From: Morinoia aosen
Lineage: Eukaryota; Arthropoda; Malacostraca; Amphipoda; Talitridae
Assembly: GCA_030386875.1 (NCBI GenBank)
Contig: CM059576.1
Span: forward strand, 14,884,058 to 14,948,057
Length of the DNA stretch: 64,000 nt
Reading direction: 5' to 3'
The translations under genes and the position numbers were made by a program. Shown piece after piece: positions 25,806-36,089 of the stretch (the stretch's first letter is position 1; the number at the start of each line of letters is the position of its first letter). The notes below the pieces were generated by a model. That model was not told where the DNA came from. It saw nothing but the letters and a program-made list of their open reading frames with translations, and did no database searches.

Positions 25806-28800
25806 CATTATTATTATTATTACATAAGAAAGTTTTAGCCTCCCTTAACTGCACGACAAAGATGTTCTAAGAGAGGAAGGAGGAAGGCACCATTTAGTAT
25901 GGAGTTGAGGGAACGCAGAACCTATGCACAAGGTGCACAGAAACAGTAAGCTAAGAAAGAAGTTCGTGAAACAAGAAAAAGTAGAAGAAGAAAGTAGTAG
26001 GTGCTGAAAAACAGGACAGCAGTGAACCGAAAAAAGATGGTCTGTAACAAAACAAAAACCTATTCTATTCCAACAAAAAGAAGGCCTACCTAACCTTTAG
26101 CTCGGGACCTCACTTAGCCCCCCTGGGAGCGCTAATTCCCATAGATACAATAGTTGTCCCCCTGAGGGGATTAATATGGTTTCACGAGTGTCAAGAGTTC
26201 CACACGGACATCTTTACATCAAAAATTTGGCAGCAAATGTTTGAAGAAGTTAAGGGGACGGTTCGGGGTAAAGAAAAAATCTGTAAGTTCTCGTTGGATT
26301 TTTCTGAAATATCTACCGTATGTGTAAATTGTTATGGATATTTTTTTTATTTGTGCGTATTTTTCGTAACCATACATGAAAAAGATTATTTTTAAAAAAC
26401 ATGAAAAACATGTGTTGCGGAAAATCCTACTCCTCCTACAATTTTGAACTCAGACAACTGAGAAAATATTTTATAGATAGCAAATTGTCTTTTCCGGAGA
26501 TCCGGTAAAAAATTTTTCGATTATTTGATTTTTTGAGTTTTAAGAACTTTTTTCCCTAAAAAATGACTTTTTTTCCACTTTTTTGAATAATTTGCTTCTA
26601 ATTTTTAAGGTGAATTGAAATTAAAAAAAACTTTTGCACCGGATCTATTTTCCCTTTTAAGCGCTATTGATTGGTATGCTCGCCATCTCTGTACCTTCAA
26701 ACTGTGGGAGGAGTAGGTTTTCGAAAATCAAAGTGATTTTGCAGAAACACCTTTATTCCAAAAAAAAATTTTTCGTTCTTTACATATTTTTAAATTGAGT
26801 CTTATCAGCGATTCTGTACCTTTTTATGTACCTTCAAAACAGTGGGAAAGGATCCATATCAAAAGTCAATAAATACAAGTTTCAGAACAGGGTTTTTTTT
26901 AGCAATTTTTTTTTCAAAGCTGGCTGATTTTTTTTCAATTACCTGTATTGCTTTGTAGCTCGTTTTAAGCCCTTTCGATTGATATAATTGCCATTCCTGT
27001 AGCTTTAAAACTCCGGGAGGCGTTTATGTTTACATAGCCAGCTAATTAGCTGATGACTCAGCAGCCGGACTCAAAACAAACACTCAATTACACCATCATA
27101 ATTTATCCCTGAGTAATAGAATGTTTTGTTTGAGTACAAAAGCATTTCAAGTGAGGCCATGAATGAACTCTCATGCTATTCCCGTAGAGAAACACTCAAA
27201 ACTGGCTCGTAATGGGGGGGAAGAGGGAGGTCACCCATCCATAGGTGCACCCCTAGATCACACTAGTGAGCGTCTTTTACCCCGTCCAGAAGACTAACCA
27301 ATTGACGTACTTGAAAGCCAATTATATCGTTGGATGCGCAAGAAATATCTCTATAAGATGAGTTTATAAACTGAAAAATTGCCATAATCCGAAAATAGAT
27401 CCGAACCGTGCCCTTAAGGGGGCAGAAGAAAACTTCGAAGCATCTTGAAACGATCACTGGCGTAAACCAGTTATAATGCATCGTGCGAGTCAACTCACTG
27501 AGGCACAACGCAATTAAGAAAGGGCTCCATGACACTGGGGATACAAGAAGCATGCTGAAAACAGTTTCAACACAATTAATCAAGGGACCAAAGCCCAATC
27601 AACACTGGTTGGGAAACGAGAATAAAGTTGATCACATTGAGAATTACAAAACAAGACTCAATACCATCAGTCAAAGATACAATCACTCTACGACAGGCAC
27701 CACAATTTTGAAAAAAAATATATATTACACTAACCACCAATCAAGCAATCAAACAGACAATAAATCTCAATTCAACAGAATTTAAAATCTAGAATAATGG
27801 AGTGTGAAGCGAGACCATTAACTGGAACCAGATTATAACATCGGTCAGCCGCTAATTCAATAGTTTTGCAATAAATTGAGCTAATCTAAAGTGAAAAGCT
27901 TTAAATCATTCATAAAGCAGTTAGAATAGAATTAAATCTGCTGAATGAAAAGTTTTGCTAACTATGTTCGAAATGCTCAAAACAAGAGGTGAAAGCAGTA
28001 ATAACGATATAATTGTCACAAAATAGTGTTCAAAAACAGGTAGAAACAGACTACATAAGAAGTAAATTCAAATTTTCATTGGATTCACAAATACTCCTCT
28101 GAAATCAAAGAGAAGCATTCAAGAAGAGAGCGAGTTATCAACTGGAAGCATTCAAGAGGGAAAGTAACCAGTAGGAAGCACTGAAGAAGAGAGTAAGCAA
28201 TCCACAGGAAGCACTCAAGAAGAGAGTAATGAACCAATCAGAAGCACTAAAGAGAGTAAGCAACCAATTAGAAGCACTGAAAAGGAAAGTAACAACCAGT
28301 TAGAAGTACTCAAAAGGAAAGTAACAACCAGTTAGAAGTACTCAAAAGGAGAGGAAACTACCAATTAGAAGCACTCAATAGAAGAGTAAGCAACCAATTA
28401 CAGCACCTGGGGTTCCTGATGCCAGTCAACGGGTTCGTTCTTTACAGTAACGGCCTCCAGCTCAGCGTCAGGCACTTCACTTTTGATGTAAATTACTTTT
28501 AGATGGCTCCCAGAGCTCGGCCCATCACCTGCAAGTGACAAAAGCTCATTGAGAAAAATTGCATCTGAGATAACAAATCTAGTAACAGCTTTTTATGTGT
28601 TAAAATACAAAGATAATTCCTTAATTTTGACAATGCTAACAATTTTGTTAGTATCCTAATACATGAAAACTGGAACAATCTAGAAGGTTAGGAAAAGAAA
28701 TCTAGTTATACTTACGGCAGGTAACACAATATAATTCTTTCAATTAAATAGTTAATACTTCACAAGCTTTGGAGATTAAATGAGCTTAATCATATTTTAG

Positions 28801-31800
28801 CTTGAACCAGCAAATTTAAGGACAGCGTCCCCCAAGAAATTGAAATATTGGGGGGAAAATAGATTTTATCCACTATAGAAGGTAAAAGAGGCCAGGTACA
28901 TCCTGTGAAAAAATGAAATTACGTTCGCTCGTTACACCCACTACGGGTGTTTGAAGAATGTGGGGAAGGGGAGGGGGAAGTGGTATTTAATCATCTTACA
29001 CTTCCCCCTTGGCTCATCACGGCGCAATGTTGCTACGCCATCTTCATGTCTATTTATTACTGTGTAATGATTTCAAGGGTCCTAGCTGACCCCACAAATA
29101 ATGACAAAGAAAAATTGAGATTGTTTATATTTACCCATTTTGCCTTGGTTTTGAGGATCGGAATGTGGTGTTTCAAAATGCATCTCCTACAGTTTTCAAG
29201 CTACTGTGATGATTTTGGTATTATTGGATGCAGAAAAGTGTGTAGATTATGGGAAGTGAAGGATTACTTCTAAATTTGCCAAAATCGAACGTAGTGACGT
29301 CACAAATGAAAATTTCCGCCCAAAAAATGATGGCCCCTCAAAAAAATTTTATTAAAATTTTAATTATGACTTTAAAGATTACTAGTTTACTTACTATAAT
29401 TTACACAATATAACTCACCCAATGATACAAAAATCATTACTGTAGCTTAAAAACTGTGGGAGGAGATGCATTTTTAAATCCCCCAAAAACACTCCATTTT
29501 CTATGAATATCTCATTTTCTTTGCACAATACCGCATTTTTTGTAGAAGACGAACGATTCCAAAATGCAGTTCCTATCAGTATATCAAATTTCATTGCTCT
29601 AGGTTCAATAATGAAAAAAAACATATGGGGGAGGCCATCCTTATGTGACAATAAGAAGCGTGAAAGAAGGTCTTCAGAATAAAAATTAGTTACAATTTAT
29701 AAGAAACTAGCAAATACAATAAAAATTAGCATTAAAAAATGTACTTTACACTTCACTATATTTCTGAAAGACATCATGCAAGTTTGAATTAAAAATTAGG
29801 GTAAACCAATTTTTAAATCATTCATGAGACATTCAAAATAGAACAAAATCCAGTGGGTGACATGTTTTCTCAATTATGACACCATTTCTCAACCTTGAGG
29901 GAGGAAGTTTCACACTGAAGACAAAGACAAAAACTCAACACAGCTCCTTATACCAAGGAAGTCCTCATCATTAACAGAGCAATACCACAGTTTTTTGCAA
30001 GTTTTCAAATTGGATTAGATGTAAGTTTGAGCCTATTTATCTGCAACTCAGGTGTTCCAAAGATAGGATGGAGGAAAACACCATTTAGTTTGGTGTTGAG
30101 GAAATGTGTAATCTATGCACAAGGTGAATAGAAACAGTAAGTCCAGAAAGCAGTTCATGAAACAAGATTAAACCTGACGCAGAAAGTAATGAATACTGAA
30201 AAACAGGACAGCAGCAAACCGCAATAAAATGATCCACAACAAAACAAAAATGTATGCTATTTCAACAAAAGAAGGCATACCTACTTTAGCACAGCATTCC
30301 ACATATGTTCCCTGGGAGTGCTTATTCCCATGGAAACAAAAGTTGTATCCCCATGAGGGGTGACGGTTTTCAAATACACAACATAACAGCCATAGCATAG
30401 TTCGGCAGACAGAAAGAATATCAGTGAGATAAGGCTTACTATGGGAGTAATTCTCACAAAAATTCATGGTGTGAATGCTCAGGTGGCAGACGCTAAAAAT
30501 TATGTTATCTAAAAGAATAATAAACATGGTACTCAAATAATCTATTCCAAACAGAGATTTACATGCAGTATTGCACTCCTAAATATTCACACATCATCTA
30601 CACACATGGCTGTGTACACCAAAATGCATGCAAAATGACAGCATAAACCCAAAAACAATAAGTTGCAGATAATGTTGAGAACATTAAAACTTTGTGTCTC
30701 ATGTTGCCACATCTCCACTCACAGCATGGGACTTTCAATTTGTCTATGCTCCTGATATTCACAAAACGTACATACCAATTTCATTATGTGCAAACTTTGT
30801 TTCATCTTTTGTATGATGCAAGAAATTCTATTCAAACCAGAAGGCTTTACAGAACATGTCAAAATAATGACTAGAGAGAAATATTTACGTGCAATTTGGT
30901 TCTATTTTTTAACAAAATTTTTGCAACATTATACCCTATTAGTGTTCAGACCTGTCAAAAATGCAGGGATGTGATATTTTTCCTAAATAAATCTCCCAGA
31001 TGTAAATGACAAACTATATCCATCCTAAAAGTACCATTGATTAAAATTTTGTTTGTTTCAAAATACGATCAAGTATCCGTAACACTTTGATCACAATTGG
31101 TAAAACTGATGTGCAATATTCAACTCAAATTTATTGTCAATAGTAATAAGTCATTTTGAAACTAGCAATCATTAACTGAATCATACCCTCATCTAGCTTT
31201 AACTGAGTAATCATGAAAATTGAGTTTAGGACTACTGGTTAGTCAACAGCATTATGAAAATCTTATCCATAGCCACCAGCAGCACACGTTGCAGTCAGAG
31301 TGCTAAGAGGGTTATAGAGAGACGGCCAACAAAAAAAAACTGTGCATACATGCAGAAACTCTGCCAATTGTAATAACGTAGGGGAAAATACAAACAAAAA
31401 ACATAGAAATTAATTTATTTACAGAGACATCTGGAGTTTTACTATATAAGGATAATTTACTTTTGTTTCATTATATCATAATCTGTAGGCACTACCCTCG
31501 AACTAGTGGGGAGAGCAGAGCATTGATTTTAAATCCATTTTACTTCATTTCCATATAGAAAGGCTTAGTTTTCTACTTAAATATTAACTGTACTGTCTTT
31601 GTCTCACACCCAGACCAGATCTAAGTCTCATCTTGCGTATTGTTCTCCGCTGCAGCTTCTTGCTTTATGAAATCCTGCCTGCAGCACAGCCTCTCCATTT
31701 TAGCATCTGTCAGCTTGTTCACCATAACCACTGCACGCTCCATGCTGGGTGCTTTGGAACCTGAGCATTGGGATGCTTGTTTGCTCTAATATTCCAGAAA

Positions 31801-34289
31801 ACAGAAGTTATAACTTGAAGAAAATAAAAACATAACACTGTTCTTCCATCATTACAGAAAATTACCAGTGGCCACACATTTCAATAATGCACTATATCCA
31901 TATATCAAGTTGGTTGGACAATTTAAAATCATTTAATAAAAGAATAGAGTGATATAATTTTTGTCTTTGTGTTATAGGATGCACCACCCAAAGCTTCTTT
32001 ACTGTAAAATAGTCTGCAGGCAAAATAATTATTTCATTGAAGTAATACCTTTTTTATATCCTTTGGTTTTTTAAATGAAATATGCACTATCAAATTACTT
32101 TGCGAGTTAATTCTTTAGTTTATTTGTGGTCTGGTTGCTTTATAACAATCAGCTAGCACAAGATGAGTATATTTATTTTCGGGTCTCAAATGATCAATCA
32201 ATAATGAATAGTTAACAGAAATTAAAGGTTCATATATCAACTTTAACATCAAGTTGTAGAAGTTATTGTTTTCATTTGAGTCTCTCATTGGCGGGACATC
32301 ATCAAGGCAGAAGTAGTTGTCTAGATTTAGTTCCAGAATGTTATCTGTCTGTTACAAATTAGGGTTCACAAAATAGTTGCAATTACACATCGTTAGTACT
32401 TATGCCATGACTATTGGTAAGTTCAGATGGATGTAATCATTTTGCCATAATTAAAATTGGGCCTTGAGAACTGGCATAGTGAATTCAAATGTAGTGTCAG
32501 TGATTCCCAAAATAAACAATCTGGATTACTGACAATAGAATCCTACTTCTTTTTGTCATGGCAACGCGCCCTCTTGGTATCCGTTTGTTATTACCATCAC
32601 TCTCTCATATGTGTCTTCCGACCCAGGTAAATAGAAAGTTTGCACTGCCTTGCTAAATTCTTTTGAATATTGTGAAATAACATATAGTTCCCAATGCCGC
32701 ATATTTAACTTAGTTACTGTTTACAGTCTTAATTAGTTTGTTCTTTGTAGGCGGCACTGTGGTCGACACCTCAAGGAGCCTGTTTTGTAGCTGATGCCTG
32801 CTCGCTGTTTGTCCTACTTGCTTCATCTTCTGGCTTCGGTCGTGCTACCCAATGGAGTGTATAATCATCTAACATTTGTTCTGGGGACGGAATCCAAATT
32901 TAATGGACGTGACTTCTATGCTTCAAATTTGGTGGACTTATTATTTGCGTAATGGTGACAACTTCTGACTGTAAAATTAAAGTCTAACAATGAATTCGTG
33001 TTGAAACCTGTATCGTTTGGAAGTATAAGGGGTGGCTGGAACTTAACTTTAAAATTAGGTCAGCCGATGGCTTGAACAAGCGACAAAACCCCAACAATTG
33101 GCGCTGTAGACAGGATCTGTTTTATTGCATAACTTCCAGTCAATAGTGCTCTTATATTGTTAATTGTTCCAATTTTCTTGTAAGAATTATCCTAGCGGTT
33201 TGCAGCCAAAAGTGGAGGCAGTGATGCTCCTGATACGTTTTAATGTCATTAGTCAAATGACTGTGCACAGGAACCAGGTTAGATCAGCTAGGAATTAGGC
33301 AGGCAATTGTTACTATTTATTGAGATAGGTTGCCTTGTGTAACTACTCTTCTTTGGCTGTTTGATTGTGATGCTTGTGTGAGGCTTTCTTATGAATTTGT
33401 GTACTTCTGGAGTTATCCTTTTGTCATTTCGTGATTTTGTCCGTACCTGTTGTTGTGCCGCCAACACTAGTATAGCTTTGTGAGGCCACGATAGCTGTTA
33501 ATTAGGTTTACTGTGTTCTGGTGAATCTTTGATTTAAAATACTGTTCTCTCTCGTTATTGGGTACGTGAATAATACCTTTCATTATGGATCGGCCTATCC
33601 CTACTCTGATCCAGTTAAGGAAGATAGGCGAAGACATGGGATTGACCTGCTCAGAGTTAGCTACGTTCATTTGCTCTCAGCAGACTGCTGCTCGTGAAGA
33701 TAGGGCACATGAAAGAGAGGAAAAAGAAAAACAGAGGGAGAGAGAAGTGAATATTTTTGCATGAAAATTAAGTTTGCAATTTCTGGTTAGTCAACAGCAT
33801 TATGAAAATCTTATCCGTGGCCACCAGTAGCACACATTGCAGTCAGTGTGTTAAGAGCGTGACAGAGAGACGAGCCAACCAAAACAGCAACAAGTGTGCA
33901 TACATGTAGAAACTCTGTCAATTGTAATAACATAAGGGAAATTACACACAAAAAAACATAAAAATTAATTTATTTGAAGAGAAACCTGGAGTTTTATTTT
34001 ATACGGATAACTCATTTTCATTTCATTAAATCATAAACTGCAGGTCCTACCCTCAAACCAGAGGGGAGAGCATTGATCCAATTACCATTTTAGTTTATTT
34101 CCACAGTATAAAGGCTTCGTTTTCTACTTTAATATCAACTATCATTGTCTCGCACCCAAACCAGAGCAAAGTCTCACCTTTCGTCATTTTCTCCTCTGCA
34201 ACTTCTTGCTTGATGAAATCCTGCCTGCAGCACAGCCTCTCCACTTCAGCATCCGTCAGCTTGTGCACCATAACCACTGCACGCTCCAT
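23715..34289 (-). CDS. Gene B: C2H2 zinc-finger protein, three exons
   Basis: Assembled by matching phases: exon 1 34178-34289 (phase 1 exit), exon 2 28407-28528 (phase 1 entry, phase 0 exit), exon 3 starting 25120 (phase 0 entry). The frame ends at 23831, giving about 507 residues. Beyond a one-base frameshift, one more finger reads on to a stop at 23715-23717. N-terminal part: four SUMO-consensus-like sites (FIKQE, IKSE, VKNE, FKRE). C-terminal part: tandem C2H2 fingers with KHGKGQL linkers, implying sequence-specific DNA binding in the nucleus; target unknown. Introns of 5.6 and 3.3 kb are full of repeats. Confidence 0.7.
25160..25729. other. intron of Gene B, no element recognised
   Basis: AT-rich, no coding signal or repeat that I can name. 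Confidence 0.5.
25745..26169 (-). repeat. SINE-like dispersed repeat, copy 8 with (ATT)n tail and TSD
   Basis: Flanked by the 15-bp direct repeat ATTAATATGGTTTCA (25730-25744, 26170-26184). At the 3' end (- sense) the tail is expanded into about 23 (TAA) repeats (25754-25825), so this copy includes a microsatellite. The 5' hairpin has lost a few bases (GACAACTATTGTATC). Confidence 0.88.
26254..27413. mobile_element. TTAA-flanked non-coding DNA transposon, 1160 bp
   Basis: TTAA at 26250-26253 and 27414-27417. Terminal inverted repeats GGGGACGGTTCGG (left) and GGGCACGGTTCGG (right, inverted). The interior has several diverged copies of a motif around CTGTACCTTCAAACTGTGGG + AGGAG and no ORF. 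The same motif occurs in the element at 28820-29640. Probably a non-autonomous piggyBac-like or other TTAA-targeting element in Gene B intron 2. Confidence 0.72.
27418..28109. other. intron of Gene B, no element recognised
   Basis: A 100-codon frame at 27483-27785 has no recognisable motif and ordinary composition; I do not call it a gene. Confidence 0.45.
28110..28400. repeat. 33-38-bp degenerate minisatellite beside exon 2 donor
   Basis: Eight to nine units built on AGAAGCACTCAAGAAGAGAG + TAAGCAACCAATT. On the - strand the array begins within about 10 nt of the exon 2 splice donor of Gene B, and units carry TAATTGGTTGCTTAC, the sequence just after that donor. Confidence 0.75.
28407..28528 (-). 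CDS. Gene B exon 2: SUMO-motif linker
   Basis: 122-nt exon. Acceptor CACTTGCAG (- strand, 28529-28530 is AG). In phase 1 it reads GDGPSSGSHLKVIYIKSEVP, then an acidic AVTVKNEPVDWHQEPQ tail. The donor CCCAG|GTGCTG at 28405-28406 is a GT but a weak consensus. Failure to splice would give Val-Leu-stop. Its start resembles the start of exon 3 (SSSSGSHAVTFKRE), suggesting ancient exon duplication. Confidence 0.7.
28820..29640. mobile_element. second TTAA-type element with internal hairpin
   Basis: Imperfect terminal inverted repeats GGACAGCGTCCCCCA and GGATGGCCTCCCCCA. TTAA on the left (28816-28819) and TTAT on the right (29641-29644). An internal inverted repeat pairs 29170-29225 with 29420-29475 (AATGCATCTCCTACAGTTTT and its complement). 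Shares the CTGTAGCTT-AAAACTGTGGGAGGAG motif with the element at 26254-27413. No credible ORF. Confidence 0.6.
29645..30029. other. intron of Gene B, no element recognised
   Basis: AT-rich, nothing identifiable. Confidence 0.45.
30030..30362 (-). repeat. SINE-like dispersed repeat, copy 9
   Basis: Diverged full-length copy between exons 1 and 2 of Gene B, in the same strand orientation as the gene. Recognised by ACTGAAAAACAGGACAGCAG and the 5' end CCATGAGGGG (- sense CCCCTCATGG). Confidence 0.75.
30363..31077. other. intron of Gene B, no element recognised
   Basis: AT-rich, no supported exon or element. Confidence 0.45.
31078..31309. mobile_element. TTAA-type MITE (family M1), copy 2
   Basis: Opposite in orientation to the copy at 9937. 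Shares AACACTTTGA at one end and TTGCAGTCAGAGTGCTAA at the other, plus ATCATGAAAATTGAGTTT and CAACAGCATTATGAAAAT inside. Its right part is included in the exon-1 duplication. Confidence 0.65.
31215..31866 (-). repeat. segmental duplication containing a pseudo-exon 1
   Basis: About 645 bp similar to 33765-34408, estimated at 80-85% identity by eye. It runs from inside the M1 MITE through the exon-1 homologue to GTTCTTCCATCATTA. It is the inactive copy (see the exon entry at 31621). Confidence 0.8.
31621..31743 (-). pseudogene. duplicate first exon of Gene B, donor destroyed
   Basis: Begins MERAVVMVNKLTDAKMERLC and keeps CRQDFIKQEA, so the first 30 residues match exon 1 with few changes. At the homologous splice donor the GT of exon 1 (AAAG|GTGAGAC) reads AT (CAAG|ATGAGAC, 31630-31631) and the frame runs to TAG at 31621-31623. 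It can no longer splice into exon 2 by that site. It lies between exon 1 and exon 2, on the same strand. Confidence 0.75.
31867..32556. other. spacer between duplicated blocks
   Basis: AT-rich and unrecognised. Possibly part of the host sequence of the relict LTR element that follows. Confidence 0.4.
32557..33764 (+). mobile_element. relict LTR retroelement: LTR, leader and gag start
   Basis: A presumed LTR region (about 32557-33093) ends before CAACAATTGGCGCTGTAGACAGG; TGGCGCTGTAGACAGG is a candidate primer-binding site. A leader of about 490 bp follows. From ATG 33585 a frame MDRPIPTLIQLRKIGEDMGL then a charged coiled-coil stretch (REDRAHEREEKEKQRERE) resembles the N-terminus of retroelement Gag proteins. 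At about 33757 the element is cut off by the duplicated MITE sequence; frame stop at 33762-33764. No pol or 3' LTR is present. Confidence 0.5.
33762..33865. repeat. partial M1 MITE at the duplication breakpoint
   Basis: About 100 bp matching 31210-31310 (GTTAGTCAACAGCATTATGA, then TTGCAGTCAGTGTGTTAAGAG). It is the left end of the functional block of the exon-1 duplication, so one breakpoint lies inside the MITE. Confidence 0.65.
34178..34289 (-). CDS. Gene B exon 1: N-terminus
   Basis: ATG at 34287-34289. 37 codons starting MERAVVMVHKLTDAEVERLC and containing CCRQDFIKQEVAEEKMTK, then G before donor GTGAGAC (34176-34177), phase 1. Joins exon 2 in phase. A downstream frame would read on to 34095 if unspliced. 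FIKQE is a SUMO-consensus-like site. The paralogous copy at 31621-31743 supports this as a real conserved exon. Confidence 0.72.
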
Positions 34290-34429
34290 GCTGGGTGCTT
34301 AGGTACCTGAGCATTGGGATGCTTGTTTTCTCTAATATTTAAGAAAACTGAAGCTATAACTTGAAAAAATTATAAACATAACAGTGTTCTTCCATCATTA
34401 GAGAATATAATCGTAATACCCCAACAAAC

Positions 34430-34850
34430 CCCCAACAGAGGAGAAATAAAGAAGGCATTGCTTGGTATAGAGTTGAGGTATTATGCTAGATATGTTAGTT
34501 TGTGCCTTCCTTTGCCCAACAGAGGTGATCCAATGGGAAGAAAATAGGAGGCAGCATTCAGTTTGGAGTTCAGGCAACAAGGAGTCTACACACAAGGTCT
34601 GCTGTCACACAGGATCCCTGCATTCAAGAACAGCAAGTAAGAAAAAGTTTAAGAAAAAAATTGAAGTTGAAAAAAAAGTTATGGATACAGTAAAAACAGT
34701 AACTGAAAAAAAGATGATCTGTAACAAAATGAAATCATTTCATATAATAAAAAGAATAACTTCCTAACTTCAAGCCTAGGATCTGAAAATTCCTCCAGGG
34801 AGCAGTAATTACCAAAGATACAGAAGTTGTATCCTCCTGAGAGGACAGTA
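34430..34850 (-). repeat. SINE-like dispersed repeat, copy 10 (highly diverged)
   Basis: Recognisable by GATCTGTAACAAAATGAAAT..., TCCTCCAGGGAGCAGTAATT and GATACAGAAGTTGTATCCTC, the 5' hairpin in - sense. It lies upstream of Gene B exon 1, in the gene's orientation. Confidence 0.6.
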
Positions 34851-36089
34851 ACTATCAATTGTTTACTTTATTACATATACATCTATTGGGAGTCTCTTCC
34901 ACAGCAAAGTCCACCAGCACTATGTGAATTTACTCCTGCAGCTTTAGAAGAATTCAAAGATTCCAGGCGTAAAGAACTGACACAATCACACATCCAATTT
35001 ACCAAACCTGGGTCACTCATGCAGGCCAAGAACCTCCAGCCATACCCATCATGACAATCACAGTCAGCCACTTACAATCACTATCAACTTATCTCCAACT
35101 GTTGGTCATCTTCAGAAATGATTGTGCAATGTGCTTTCAACTCCATTTGTTTATCCAGTTTTTGACTAACCTCTAACATCCCTTCCCTGTGCTTCTGACT
35201 TCATTGTTTCCTTCACCAACAATTCCTTTTTGATTTTCCCATTTGGATAAACCATTTCAACGCACAGCAGTTCACACTTTATGCCACCCTTCCTACATTT
35301 CCCACACTCCTCAGCTCATTGATTTACCTATCCCATAATATCACCCCAGCCATACTCCTCACACACTCCATCTGGAGTACATTCCACTGACTCCTATCAG
35401 CCACTTTTGAGCCTCAAGTTTCATATCCATCCAGCACATCAGCCTAACACTCGCATACTGTTAGGAGAATGCTTAGATGTATGCCTCCTCAATACAGAAA
35501 TGCTAAAGGTTCCAGAAGACCAGCATAGCACCACCTACACAGTCAATAATTAAGGAACACTCGAAGCAAACCATATGAATGAGCAAAATATAACAGAAAA
35601 TCAAGGAAAACTACAAAATGGTGACATGGGTAATTTGTTAGCAATCCCAACGGCTGTGCAAGAGAAGCGTCATGAATTTCTGTCAACACTAGAAATCATA
35701 GCACAAAATTAAGTCAATAGAGAGTAGTAAGTTGAATTATCGACTCTTGCAAAAATTCAAGATAGCTAAACAAAAAAACTAGGATTCAATTAACATTCTA
35801 TAAATAAAATTAAAGAACTGAGAATAACTCATAGGTCTTGAATGATGTTACACATTTAATCAAATCTTGAACACAGTTATCTAGAAACTGAAGACAATTC
35901 AAAACTAAACAAAACTTAAGCTTTGGGAACAAATAAATACAAAAAACACAGTCACAGGATTTGAGGAGAGTCATCAAAGAAGTAGAGCAGGCCATGAAGG
36001 CTCACCTGTCAGACTCCAGAAGTCAATCAGTGGCCTCAACACTGCCAGGCACTCCAGCCAGCACCAACTTGCTGGTCTCCACCTGACCC
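34851..36089. other. no gene recognised
   Basis: AT-rich with a C/T-rich, low-complexity part at 35100-35460. No exon or transposon terminus that I can defend. The right end abuts the truncated Gypsy copy. Confidence 0.45.
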
